Positions 27,183 to 35,851 of a DNA stretch of 64,000 nt are shown in pieces (the first letter of the stretch is position 1; each line of letters starts with the position of its first letter). A program made the translations under genes and the position numbers. Below the pieces are notes generated by a model that was not told where the DNA came from, made no database searches, and saw only the letters and a list, made by a program, of their open reading frames with translations. The DNA comes from Limnohabitans sp. (GTDB lineage: Bacteria; Pseudomonadota; Gammaproteobacteria; Burkholderiales; Burkholderiaceae_C), in assembly GCF_030158565.1 (NCBI RefSeq), contig NZ_JAOASQ010000020.1:1-64000 (forward strand). Direction: 5' to 3'.

Positions 27183-28009
27183 CTTGACTCCTCAATGGGC
27201 CGGCTCCCATGACCGGGAATTGCCGATAACAAGGCCCGAGTGTAGGGGTGTTCGGGCCGTTTAAAAATTTGTTCTGCCGAGGCATGCTCCACCACGTGTC
27301 CGGATTGCAACACCAGCACATCGTCACACATCAAGTTGACCACCGCCAGATCGTGGCTGACAAAGAGATAACTCAGGCCATAGCGCTCTTGCAGGTCCAT
27401 CATCAGGTTCAAGACCTGCGCCTGCACCGAGACATCGAGCGCACTGACCGGCTCATCGGCCACGATCAAGGCCGGGCGGGTGATCAAGGCGCGGGCAATG
27501 GCAATGCGCTGGCGCTGGCCGCCGGAAAACTCATGCGGATATTTGTCCAGATCGGCGCTTCTGAGCCCGACTTCGCTCAAGGCCAAATCAGCCCGCTCAC
27601 GCTGCTCGGCCCGGCTCACAGGGCCGCCCACCGACAAGCACGCCAGTGGCTCGGTCACGATGTCCAGCACCTTCTGGCGCGGGTCCAGCGAACCATACGG
27701 GTCCTGAAACACCATCTGAAAACCACTGCGCGCACGGCGCAAATCGTCAGCACCCAGCGCATGCAGGTCCACGCCGTTCATCAGCACTTGGCCTGCGCTG
27801 GGCACATCCAGTGCCATGACCAAGCGCGCCAAGGTGGATTTGCCGGAACCCGACTCCCCCACCACGCCCAGGCTTTTGCCGGCCTCCAGCTTGAAGCTCA
27901 CCTCCGACAAGGCCAGCAAATGGTCTGAAGGGCCCCAAAGCCGGGTCCGAGGCAAGGCAAAGCGCTTGCCCAGATGCCGCACTTCGAGCAATGGCGCTGC
28001 GGTGCTCAT
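27179..28009 (-). CDS. Peptide ABC transporter ATP-binding protein (DppF/OppF type)
   Basis: The 276-residue ATPase has Walker A GESGSGKST, signature FSGGQRQRIAIARAL and Walker B ALIVADEPVSALDVS. The segment MVFQDPYGSLDPRQ marks the DppF/OppF type. The start at 28009 overlaps the stop of the partner ATPase as ATGA, and its own stop overlaps the start of the binding protein the same way, so the chain is translationally coupled. It pairs with the upstream DppD-like ATPase to power two permease subunits. Confidence 0.94.
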   Translation of the reverse strand: MSTAAPLLEVRHLGKRFALPRTRLWGPSDHLLALSEVSFKLEAGKSLGVVGESGSGKSTLARLVMALDVPSAGQVLMNGVDLHALGADDLRRARSGFQMVFQDPYGSLDPRQKVLDIVTEPLACLSVGGPVSRAEQRERADLALSEVGLRSADLDKYPHEFSGGQRQRIAIARALITRPALIVADEPVSALDVSVQAQVLNLMMDLQERYGLSYLFVSHDLAVVNLMCDDVLVLQSGHVVEHASAEQIFKRPEHPYTRALLSAIPGHGSRPIEESR

Positions 28010-28995
28010 GACAAACTCCAACGAGGGCAGCTGACTTGATGCGCGGTGTCGCTGGGCAGCCGTGGCGCAATGGTCAACACCTCGGGCGCATGGCTGCGGC
28101 AGGCCTCAACGGCATCAGGGCAGCGGTCCGCAAACGCACAGCCCACAGGCAAATCCACCAAATCAGGCACGCTGCCTGCGATGGTGGTCAAGCGGGTGCC
28201 GCGTGCCAGGCCCAGGCGGGGCCGCGCTGCAAACAGCCCACGCGTGTAAGGGTGCGCTCTTTGCGCAAACAATTCGGGCGTGGCCGCACTCTCGACCACC
28301 GAGCCACCGTACATGACCATCACCCGGTCCACCTGGTCTCGCATCAAGCCCAGGTCATGGCTGATCAGCAGCAAGCCCATGCCGTCTTCGCGCACCAGTT
28401 GCTGAATCAGCGCGAGCACCTCCTTTTGCACCGTCACATCCAGCGCCGTGGTCGGCTCGTCGGCGATCAGCAAATCCGGGCTGCACGCCAGCGCCATGGC
28501 GATCATCACCCGCTGACGCTGGCCACCCGACAACTGGTGCGGGTAGGCATCGAGCCGCTCACGGGCGCGGGGCAGTTGCACGCGCTCCAGCAGCGCCAGC
28601 GCACGGGCTTTGGCTTGGGCTGCGCCCATGTTCTGGTGCAGGCGCAAGGGCTCGGCGATTTGTTGCCAGATCGGGTGCAGCGGGTTGAGTGCCGTCATCG
28701 GCTCCTGAAAAATCATGGCCATGCGGGCCCCGCGCAACTGGCACAGCTGCGGCTCGGGCATGCCCACCAGCTCGGTGCCATTCAGGCGCATGGAACCGCT
28801 GACCTGGGCGCGCTCGGGCAACAAGCCCATCAAGGCCAGCGCCGTGAGCGATTTGCCACAACCGCTCTCGCCAATCAGGCCCAGCGTTTGGCCCTTGGCC
28901 ATGCTGAACGACACCCCACGCAAAGCCTGCGCCCAGCCCCGCGCCGTAGGCAAGCCCACACGCAAATCGTTCACTTGCAACAAAGGCGGTGTCAT
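28006..28995 (-). CDS. Peptide ABC transporter ATP-binding protein (DppD/OppD type)
   Basis: The 329-residue ATPase has Walker A GESGCGKS, AMIFQEPMTALNPLHP, signature LSGGQRQRVMIAMAL and Walker B LLIADEPTTALDVT. The C-terminal oligopeptide-transporter extension has paired Cys residues (CAFADRCPDAVEAC), typical of DppD/OppD. The ATG at 28995 lies 5 bases after the permease stop; a longer in-frame region upstream is permease sequence in another frame. It is the third gene of the importer operon. Confidence 0.94.
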   Translation of the reverse strand: MTPPLLQVNDLRVGLPTARGWAQALRGVSFSMAKGQTLGLIGESGCGKSLTALALMGLLPERAQVSGSMRLNGTELVGMPEPQLCQLRGARMAMIFQEPMTALNPLHPIWQQIAEPLRLHQNMGAAQAKARALALLERVQLPRARERLDAYPHQLSGGQRQRVMIAMALACSPDLLIADEPTTALDVTVQKEVLALIQQLVREDGMGLLLISHDLGLMRDQVDRVMVMYGGSVVESAATPELFAQRAHPYTRGLFAARPRLGLARGTRLTTIAGSVPDLVDLPVGCAFADRCPDAVEACRSHAPEVLTIAPRLPSDTAHQVSCPRWSLS

Positions 28996-29000
28996 CGCGT

Positions 29001-29843
29001 TCACCTTTGCCGCGCCAGGCGGGGGTCGAGCACATCGCGCAAGCCGTCGCCCATCAGGTTCAGGCCCAGTACCGCCAAAGCGATGGCCACACCTGGATAC
29101 ACCGCCAACAGGGGCGCCTGGAACATTTGCGATTGCGCCTCGTTGAGCATGCGGCCCCAGCTCGCTTGTGGCGGCTGCGTGCCCAGGCCCAGATAAGACA
29201 AAGCCGCCTCGGCCAAAATCGCAATGGCAAATTGAATCGTGGCCTGCACGATCAGCACACTCGCGATGTTGGGCAAGACATGGTCGAAGGTGATGCGCCA
29301 AGGCCCCTTGCCTGCCGCATGGGCGGCCAAGGTGAAGTCCCGCGACCACACCGCCTGCGCCGCCCCCCGCGTGATGCGTGCGAACACCGGGATGTTGAAA
29401 ATGCCAATCGCCACAATGCTGACCACCAGACCCGGCCCGTAAATCGCGGTCAGCATGATGGCCGAGAGCAAGGCTGGAAAGGCGAAGGTGAAGTCCGCCG
29501 CCCGCATGACCAGCTCATCCACCCAACCGCGCCGGGCTGCAGCCAGCAAGCCCAGGGGCACGCCGGCCCCCAAACCAATGCCCACCGCGATGAAACCCAC
29601 CAACAAAGAGTTCTGACTGCCCACCAGCAAGAGCGAAGCGATGTCGCGGCCCAAGCTGTCGGTGCCCAGCCAATGCGCAGCGCTGGGCAAGGCCAGCTTG
29701 TTCGGGATGTCGATGTCGCCCACCGGGTAAGGTGACCACAGCAGCGACAGCAATGCGCTGGCCACCAGCAGGGCCACCATGCACCCGCCCGCCACAAAGC
29801 TGGGGTGACGCCAGGCGCGTTGCCAAAAGCCTTGCTCAAGCAT
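29001..29843 (-). CDS. Peptide ABC transporter permease (DppC/OppC type)
   Basis: The 280-residue inner-membrane protein has the N-terminal DppC segment ending HWLGTDSLGRDIASLLLVG, about six membrane helices, and the permease EAA loop (REF FTLAAHAAGKGPWRITFDHVLPN). It overlaps the upstream permease gene by 8 bases and forms the second pore subunit of the importer. Confidence 0.93.
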   Translation of the reverse strand: MLEQGFWQRAWRHPSFVAGGCMVALLVASALLSLLWSPYPVGDIDIPNKLALPSAAHWLGTDSLGRDIASLLLVGSQNSLLVGFIAVGIGLGAGVPLGLLAAARRGWVDELVMRAADFTFAFPALLSAIMLTAIYGPGLVVSIVAIGIFNIPVFARITRGAAQAVWSRDFTLAAHAAGKGPWRITFDHVLPNIASVLIVQATIQFAIAILAEAALSYLGLGTQPPQASWGRMLNEAQSQMFQAPLLAVYPGVAIALAVLGLNLMGDGLRDVLDPRLARQR

Positions 29844-30798
29844 GGGCCACCTTCAAGCGCGGGTCGATCCACGCGTACAACACGTCGATGGCGAAGTTGA
29901 TCAGGATCACCAGGGCCGACAAAAGCATCACCACATCGCGCACCACGATCAGATCACGGTTGGCGATCGCCTGAAAAATCAGCCGCCCAATGCCCGGCAA
30001 CACAAACACGTTTTCAATCACGATGGCGCTGGTGATCAGGTTGCCAAACTGCAAGCCCATCACCGTCAGCACCGGGATCATGGCGTTGCGCAGCACATGG
30101 CCCCACAAGACCTGACGCCGCGACAAACCCTTGGCACGCGCCGTGCGCACAAAGTCTTCGCGCAGGGTGTCCAGCACCGCCGAGCGCGTCACCCGCGTGA
30201 GGATGGCCGTTTGTACCGCCGCCAGCGCCACCGCGGGCAAAAGCAGGGCCTGGATGGCAGACCACACACCGCCGCCGCTGTCCTCGGTCCAGCCCGGGAA
30301 ACCGCCCGCGCTCACCCACTGCAGGTGCACCGCAAACAGCAAGATCAGCAAGATCGCCAACCAGAAATTCGGAATGGCCAAGCCCAACTGGCTGAGCGTC
30401 ATCACGCCCACATCGCCCGCCTTGTTTTGTTGAGAGGCCGCATAAATGCCCACCGCCAGCGCCACAGCCACCGTGAGCGCCATGGCCATCACGGCCAAGG
30501 GCAAGGTGACCTGCATGCGCTCGGCCATGAGTTCGGCCGTGGGGGTGTCATAAGAAATGCTGATGCCGGTTTGCCCCTGCAGCAAGCCGCCCATCCAGCG
30601 GGCATAGCGCACAGCTGCGGGCTGGTCCAAGCCCAGTTTTTCTTCCATCGCTGCAATCGATTCGGCGGTGGCGGTCTCGCCCAGAATGACTTGCGCCGCA
30701 TTGCCCGGCAACAGCTCCAGCACGGCGAACACGATGACCGAGGTGGCCACCAGGGTCAGTGCAAAGCTGATCAGTCGTCTGAGAATGAATAATGACAC
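29836..30798 (-). CDS. Peptide ABC transporter permease (DppB/OppB type)
   Basis: The product is a 320-residue permease with six predicted helices. It starts SLFILRRLISFALTLVATSV, the normal DppB N-terminus, which places the start at a GTG at 30798; much longer upstream in-frame sequence is antisense to the divergent peptidase gene. The family segments LGLDQPAAVRYARWMGGLLQ and the EAA loop VRTARAKGLSRRQVLWGHVLRN are present. It is the first gene of the importer operon. Only 43 bases separate its start from that of the divergent P1 peptidase. Confidence 0.9.
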   Translation of the reverse strand: MSLFILRRLISFALTLVATSVIVFAVLELLPGNAAQVILGETATAESIAAMEEKLGLDQPAAVRYARWMGGLLQGQTGISISYDTPTAELMAERMQVTLPLAVMAMALTVAVALAVGIYAASQQNKAGDVGVMTLSQLGLAIPNFWLAILLILLFAVHLQWVSAGGFPGWTEDSGGGVWSAIQALLLPAVALAAVQTAILTRVTRSAVLDTLREDFVRTARAKGLSRRQVLWGHVLRNAMIPVLTVMGLQFGNLITSAIVIENVFVLPGIGRLIFQAIANRDLIVVRDVVMLLSALVILINFAIDVLYAWIDPRLKVAHA

Positions 30799-30841
30799 GC
30801 TCTCGCCTAAGATGAATGACCGCCGACAACACGAGTTCGAC

Positions 30842-31861
30842 ATGACATCGCCAAAGATTGTAAACACCGCCACCGGCTCCATCGTGGATGTGCCGGGCCT
30901 GCAAGTCGGCCACTTCACGCACAGCCAACGCCCGACTGGCTGCTCGGTCGTGCTGGCCCCCGAGGGTGCCGTGGCCGCAGTGGATGTGCGCGGCGCCGCC
31001 CCCGGCACCCGCGAGACCGATTTGCTCGACCCGTCCAACCTGGTTGAACGTGTGCATGCCGTGCTGCTCAGCGGCGGCAGCGCCTTCGGGCTGGACGCGG
31101 CCAGCGGCGTGATGCGCTGGCTCGATGAACACGGCATCGGCTTTGAAACCGGCTATGGCCGTGTGCCCATCGTGCCGGCCGCTGTGCTGTTCGACCTGCC
31201 GGTGCTCCGCCCCGGTGACCCAGCCCACATCCGACCCGATGCAAAGGCCGGTTATGCGGCCTGCCAAGCGGCGTCCACCCAAACACCCGCCGCAGGCAAT
31301 GTGGGCGCAGGCGCGGGCGCTTGTGTGGGCAAACTGTTTGGCCTGAACCGCGCCATGAAAGGCGGCATCGGCAACGCCAGCGTGCGCGTGGGCCCCTGGG
31401 TGGTCGGCGCGCTGGTGGCTTGCAACGCCGTGGGCGATGTACTGAACCCAGCCAACGGCCAGGTCATCGCCGGGGCCCGCACCGCAGACGGCCTGAGCCT
31501 GCTGGACACCCAAGCGGCCTTGCTGCGCGGCGAACGCAGCACCCGCCCCATGCCCGGCACCAACACCACCATCGGCGTAGTCGCCACCAACGCCACTTTG
31601 AGCAAAGCGCAAGCCCAGCGCCTGGCCATCAGCGCCCACGACGGCCTGGCCCGAGCCATCCGCCCAGCGCACACCACGCTGGACGGCGACACCCTGTTTG
31701 CCCTGGCCACCTGCAGCGAAACGGCTGCACCCGATTTGATGCTGCTCACCGTCATGGCCGCCGAAGCCACGGCACTGGCCACGCTGGACGCGATCTGCCA
31801 AGCGCGGGGGGTTGAAACGACTTTGGGGGTCTTGCCTGCGGCACAAGAACTGGGCGCATGA
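30842..31861 (+). CDS. P1-family aminopeptidase (DmpA-like)
   Basis: The 339-residue product belongs to the P1/S58 peptidase family (DmpA, BapA), self-processing N-terminal nucleophile hydrolases that release N-terminal residues, including D- and beta-amino acids, from short peptides. Motifs seen are GSAFGLDAASGVMRWL, VGAGAGACVGK, MKGGIGNASVRVG and the NTTIGVVATNATLSKAQAQR block, where cleavage and the nucleophile lie in this family. The ATG at 30842 matches typical N-termini; an upstream ATG at 30812 is possible. Its divergence from a peptide importer suggests that imported peptides are its substrates. Confidence 0.88.
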   Translation: MTSPKIVNTATGSIVDVPGLQVGHFTHSQRPTGCSVVLAPEGAVAAVDVRGAAPGTRETDLLDPSNLVERVHAVLLSGGSAFGLDAASGVMRWLDEHGIGFETGYGRVPIVPAAVLFDLPVLRPGDPAHIRPDAKAGYAACQAASTQTPAAGNVGAGAGACVGKLFGLNRAMKGGIGNASVRVGPWVVGALVACNAVGDVLNPANGQVIAGARTADGLSLLDTQAALLRGERSTRPMPGTNTTIGVVATNATLSKAQAQRLAISAHDGLARAIRPAHTTLDGDTLFALATCSETAAPDLMLLTVMAAEATALATLDAICQARGVETTLGVLPAAQELGA

Positions 31862-32088
31862 GGCTTTGAAAAGCATGGTCAGAAAAATCGATCATTTTTT
31901 AACAAATGGCGACAAGCCATGAGCCCACTTGCATAAGCCATCCTCTCGCAAGCTGCATTGGTAACTCCTATTGAAGAGCTGAGGGACATCGCTGCTGTTT
32001 CAGGAAATCAATAAAAATCTTTGGCGGTATCGCCAGTTCTTTAATCCTGGCAAGACGTTGCCCCCAGTGAACGCATAAGCCGCAATTT

Positions 32089-32116
32089 TTTACAATTAGT
32101 GAAAAATATATATACT
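32089..32116 (+). promoter_or_regulatory. Promoter of the AbiE-type operon, possibly leaderless
   Basis: TTTACA (32089-32094) and TATACT (32111-32116), 16 bases apart, make a good sigma70-type promoter in an AT-rich patch. The -10 box ends only 7 bases before the ATG at 32124, so transcription would begin at or next to the start codon. No ribosome binding site precedes it. Confidence 0.6.
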
Positions 32117-32123
32117 TTCTGAC

Positions 32124-32921
32124 ATGAGCACTTCTCAAGTGATTCGGCAAGCCATAGCAGAACAGCCCCAGGGTGCGGTGTTCTCCAGTGCCGACTTTTT
32201 GTCGGCAGGAACGCGCGCAGCCGTTGACCAGGTGCTCTTTCGATTGATGAAGGTCGGGACGATCGTGCGGGTGGCCAGAGGGCTGTACGCCGCCGCTGGT
32301 CAGCGTGTGGATGCGCAAACGGTGGCCAGTGGCCTTGCGCGCAAGACAGGCGAGCGCGTGGGACTTGCACCAGTCGAAAGACATGGTGACGTACTGGTGG
32401 TGCCCACCTCAGGGCTGTCGCGCACCCTCAAGGCTGCCGGGTACACCGTGCAGTTCCAACGCATGAGCCAAAGGAAAGTCCAGCTCGCTGCCAGCGTCAA
32501 GGGCCGCGTCTTGCTTGCGCTATGGACCCAGGGCATGAAAAACCTCACGACGCTGGAGATTCAGCGCGCCACAGGAGACTGGGCCGAAGGCGAAATCGAC
32601 AACTACGCAGCACTGATTCCAGCCTGGCTGCGCACAGCCATCCAGCAAGCCAATGCGCCACGCAAGTCCGTCAAGATCGGTTTGTCAGGTGCGTATGACT
32701 GGTCCAACCCGAACATCAAGGACGACGTGCTGATCGGGAAGGTGCTTGAGAAGCACAAGTTCGAAGATGTGGCGCGGCTGTGCTTCTACTACGGTGTCCC
32801 CAAGGTCAAACGCGTATTCAAGCGGCGTGCGTTTGAGCCGATGACCACTGCCAGTGTGACCCGGATGCTGGGCAACATCAGCAAAGGCCTGCGTACCTCA
32901 CAGGAGCATGCCAATGCATAA
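32124..32921 (+). CDS. AbiEi-like / DUF6088 antitoxin-type protein
   Basis: The product is 265 residues. The N-terminal winged helix (VIRQAIAEQPQGAVFSSADF, then VDQVLFRLMKVGTIVRVARGLY) matches the antitoxin domain of AbiEi/DUF6088 proteins, which repress their own promoter and counter a nucleotidyltransferase toxin. The next gene is exactly such a nucleotidyltransferase and overlaps this one by 8-14 bases. The C-terminal part is basic and helical. The pair fits a type IV toxin-antitoxin or abortive-infection module (AbiE). Confidence 0.82.
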   Translation: MSTSQVIRQAIAEQPQGAVFSSADFLSAGTRAAVDQVLFRLMKVGTIVRVARGLYAAAGQRVDAQTVASGLARKTGERVGLAPVERHGDVLVVPTSGLSRTLKAAGYTVQFQRMSQRKVQLAASVKGRVLLALWTQGMKNLTTLEIQRATGDWAEGEIDNYAALIPAWLRTAIQQANAPRKSVKIGLSGAYDWSNPNIKDDVLIGKVLEKHKFEDVARLCFYYGVPKVKRVFKRRAFEPMTTASVTRMLGNISKGLRTSQEHANA

Positions 32922-33672
32922 GCTCAAACTGGAATTCATGCCAAAGGCAACGCAAAGGAACTTTGCTCGCCTCAAGGACGACCCCAGGCTGGCGGACTTC
33001 ACCCTCGTCGGCGGCACTGCATTGGCCTTGCAAATTGGGCACAGGATCAGCGAAGACTTGGACTTCAATATCTTTGGCCAGAAATTGCCCATCAGAGCCA
33101 TCGATGGGCTTCTGGATGAATTGGCTGCCGGTGGTGCCACGATTGAAAGCCTGATCACATCTGAACAAAAGCTGGGATTCAAGATCAATACGTCAGAGAA
33201 CCTGGACCACTACATTCAGGACTACCTGATCGATGGTGCCAAGGTGACGTTTCATTCGCGCAATGAAGGTGATCGGCCCAAGGTTCAAATTGACTTCCTG
33301 AAGTCAACCCCCAAGGTGGTCGTATCCAAGGGCGGATTTGATGTGCTGGGCGTCGATGGGCTTCTTGTCATGAAAAGCATCGTCGTCTATGACCGCGTGA
33401 AGTCTCGGGACATCTACGATTTGATGGTCCTCACAAGAGATCATGGCTATACCCTGGACGATATCTTCACGGCCATCGATTCCTGCCAGCCCATCAGACA
33501 CAAAGATCCTGAGCACTTCAAGAGCGTGGTCACTGGCGTGATTACGCTGAACAAAGACGAGGAGGGGTTTTCCAGCATCCATCTGAATGTGAAGATGGAT
33601 GAGATCTACAAGTACTTCAAAAAACTGATCAACGACTATGAAATAAGGCTCGTTCAAAAATTGCGGACTTGA
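32914..33672 (+). CDS. AbiEii-like nucleotidyltransferase toxin
   Basis: The product is about 252 residues. The family signature LVGGTALALQIGHRISEDLDF contains the GG-x(3)-L core and the S-x-DLD-type catalytic acidic pair; PKVQIDFLKSTPKV may give the third acidic residue. DUF1814/AbiEii toxins transfer nucleotides to tRNA 3' ends or similar targets. The ATG at 32914 is preferred over 32908 because GGAG is then 8 bases away instead of one. The stop of the antitoxin gene overlaps its start, the normal coupling in these modules. It lies beside a tRNA gene, a frequent place for such cargo. Confidence 0.82.
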   Translation: MHKLKLEFMPKATQRNFARLKDDPRLADFTLVGGTALALQIGHRISEDLDFNIFGQKLPIRAIDGLLDELAAGGATIESLITSEQKLGFKINTSENLDHYIQDYLIDGAKVTFHSRNEGDRPKVQIDFLKSTPKVVVSKGGFDVLGVDGLLVMKSIVVYDRVKSRDIYDLMVLTRDHGYTLDDIFTAIDSCQPIRHKDPEHFKSVVTGVITLNKDEEGFSSIHLNVKMDEIYKYFKKLINDYEIRLVQKLRT

Positions 33673-33810
33673 TTGCGTATTGCTGCGATGAGCTGTCCAC
33701 ATAATCTGATATCCAGGACTTCCCTGCAATCAGCATGGCCTTGTGCATATGAATGAATATCCATCAGCGCGATGCACGAACGGCGTAGAGAGCAGTTCGC
33801 GGGTGATAAA

Positions 33811-33887
33811 TGGTAGGGCGTCACGGACTTGAACCGTGGACCAAAGGATTATGAGTCCTCTGCTCTAACCAACTGAGCTAACGCCCC
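33811..33887 (-). tRNA. tRNA with CAT anticodon (Met, or Ile2 if lysidine-modified)
   Basis: The minus strand gives a full cloverleaf starting GGGGCGT, with D arm AGCTCAGTTGGTTAGAGC, anticodon loop CTCATAA between GAGGA and TCCTT, T loop GGTTCAAGTCC and encoded CCA. The anticodon is CAT. It is not initiator-like (no run of three G-C pairs at the anticodon stem base). Elongator Met and the lysidine-modified Ile2 tRNA cannot be separated safely from sequence by eye. The first acceptor pair is G-U. TACAAT about 16 bases upstream may be its -10 box. Confidence 0.93.
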
Positions 33888-33921
33888 AACCGAAGCCGTG
33901 ATTGTAGTGGGCCGAAGGGGC

Positions 33922-34926
33922 TTATTTGGACTGGCTCAGCGCATTGCTGACCAGTCGTGAGGTGATGTTGACGATCTGGATCATGCGGTCATAGGGCATG
34001 CGGGTCGGGCCGATCACGCCCAAGGTGCCGACGATCTGGCCGTCCACCTCGTAGGGCGAGCTCACGACCGACAGCTCCTGCATGGGCACGATCTGGCTTT
34101 CGCCGCCAATGTAGATGCGCACGCCTTCGGCCTGGCTGGACACATCGAGCAAGCGCATGAGCTGCGTCTTTTGCTCGAACAGATCAAATGCCCGGCGCAA
34201 ATGCCCCATGTCACCCGAAAAATCGCTCACCGACAGCAAATTGCGTTCGCCCGAAATGACCACCTCGTTGTGGTCATCGGCCATGGCTTCCGAACTGACC
34301 CGGACGGCCGCCTGCATCAAGGTGGCGATCTCGCCTTGCAGGCTGACCAGCTCTTGCTGCACGCGGCTGCGCACCTGCTCGATGGCCATGCCTGCGTAAT
34401 GTGTGTTGAGGTAATTGGAGGTCTCGATCAGCTGGCTTTGCGAGTAATCGGTCTCGGTGAACAGGATGCGGTTTTGCACATCACCTTCGGGCGAGACGAT
34501 GATCACCAAAAAGCGCCGCTCGGACAGGCGCAAAAATTCGATGTGCCTGAACACCGAAGCCCGCTTGGGCGCCATGACCACGCCCACAAACTGCGACAAG
34601 CTCGACAGCAAATTGGCCGCGCTGGCAATCACCTTTTGGGGTTGATCGGGCGTGAGCGCCGGGGCCTGCAAGCCCGTGCGGTCCACCGTCAGCATGGTGT
34701 CCACAAACAGGCGGTAGCCCCGCGTGGTCGGGATGCGCCCGGCCGAGGTGTGCGGGCTGGCGATCAGGCCCAGCTCTTCCAGGTCGGCCATCACGTTGCG
34801 GATGGTCGCGGGCGACAGGTCCAGCCCCGAGGCTTTCGAGAGCGTGCGTGAGCCCACCGGTTGGCCGTCCGCGATGTAGCGTTCCACCAGGGCTTTGAGC
34901 AATAACTTGGCACGATCGTCGAGCAT
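33922..34926 (-). CDS. hrcA: Heat-inducible transcription repressor HrcA
   Basis: The 334-residue repressor controls chaperone operons through CIRCE elements. The N-terminal winged helix reads [47 protein letters not shown] and [11 protein letters not shown], all standard. The C-terminal GAF-like region contains [20 protein letters not shown] and [17 protein letters not shown]. It is divergent from nadK with only 28 bases between the start codons. I see no CIRCE inverted repeat in this window, so its operator targets lie elsewhere. Confidence 0.96.
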   Translation of the reverse strand: MLDDRAKLLLKALVERYIADGQPVGSRTLSKASGLDLSPATIRNVMADLEELGLIASPHTSAGRIPTTRGYRLFVDTMLTVDRTGLQAPALTPDQPQKVIASAANLLSSLSQFVGVVMAPKRASVFRHIEFLRLSERRFLVIIVSPEGDVQNRILFTETDYSQSQLIETSNYLNTHYAGMAIEQVRSRVQQELVSLQGEIATLMQAAVRVSSEAMADDHNEVVISGERNLLSVSDFSGDMGHLRRAFDLFEQKTQLMRLLDVSSQAEGVRIYIGGESQIVPMQELSVVSSPYEVDGQIVGTLGVIGPTRMPYDRMIQIVNITSRLVSNALSQSK

Positions 34927-34954
34927 CGGGCCATTTTAATGATGTAATTTGCGC

Positions 34955-35848
34955 ATGAGATCCCAATTCCGTCACGTTGCGCTGTTTGGCAAGTACCACA
35001 CGACCACCCAAGGCGGTGCGCTGGAGAGCTCACGCCGGGCTTTGGACGATGTGGCCCAGTTCCTGACCAGGCAAGGCTGCGACGTGGTGCTGGACAAGGA
35101 AACCGCCCTGCACACCGGCCTCAACCAATACCCCATGCTGGAGATGACCGACATTGGCACCCAATGCGATCTGGGCTTGGTGATTGGCGGCGACGGCACC
35201 ATGCTGGGCATTGGCCGGCAGATGGCCCGTTTCAACTTGCCGCTGATGGGCATCAACCAGGGTCGGCTGGGCTTCATCACCGACATTCCCCTGCAAAGCT
35301 ACCAGGATGTGTTGCGCCCCATGCTGCAGGGTCACTACCAGACCGAAGACCGCAGTTTGCTGCAAGCCCACGTCATGCGCGACCAGCGCTCGGTCTTCAG
35401 TGCTTTGGCCATGAACGACGTGGTCGTCAACCGTGGCGGCACCTCGGGCATGGTCGAGTTGCGCGTCGAAGTCGATGGCCGCTTTGTCTCCAACCAGCGC
35501 GCCGACGGCCTGATCATTGCCACGCCCACAGGCTCCACCGCTTACTCGCTGTCGGTGGGCGGGCCGCTGATGCATCCGGCCATTGGTGGCTGGGTCATGG
35601 CTCCGATTGCGCCACACACCTTGTCCAACCGCCCCATCGTGCTGCCCGAATCGTCCGAAATCAGCATCGAGATCGTGGCTGGCCGCTATGTGAGCGCCAA
35701 TTTCGACATGCAATCGCTGGCCGACCTGACCCTGGGTGACCGCATCATGGTCCAACGCTCCGAGCACACGGTGCGCTTTTTGCACCCCGAGGGCTGGAAC
35801 TACTTTGACACGCTGCGCAAGAAAATGCACTGGAACGGGGGCGACTGA
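34955..35848 (+). CDS. nadK: NAD kinase
   Basis: The 297-residue product phosphorylates NAD to NADP. Motifs are [15 protein letters not shown] (GGDG), [10 protein letters not shown] (NDVV) and [20 protein letters not shown]. The ATG at 34955 is used; a TTG two codons earlier has no advantage. The gene order hrcA, nadK, recN is standard for Burkholderiales. Confidence 0.96.
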   Translation: MRSQFRHVALFGKYHTTTQGGALESSRRALDDVAQFLTRQGCDVVLDKETALHTGLNQYPMLEMTDIGTQCDLGLVIGGDGTMLGIGRQMARFNLPLMGINQGRLGFITDIPLQSYQDVLRPMLQGHYQTEDRSLLQAHVMRDQRSVFSALAMNDVVVNRGGTSGMVELRVEVDGRFVSNQRADGLIIATPTGSTAYSLSVGGPLMHPAIGGWVMAPIAPHTLSNRPIVLPESSEISIEIVAGRYVSANFDMQSLADLTLGDRIMVQRSEHTVRFLHPEGWNYFDTLRKKMHWNGGD

Positions 35849-35851
35849 GCC

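Noticed and set aside
31968-32384. Minus-strand open frame upstream of the AbiE pair
   Set aside because: It is mostly antisense to the antitoxin gene and its intergenic region, with no motif and no ribosome binding site.
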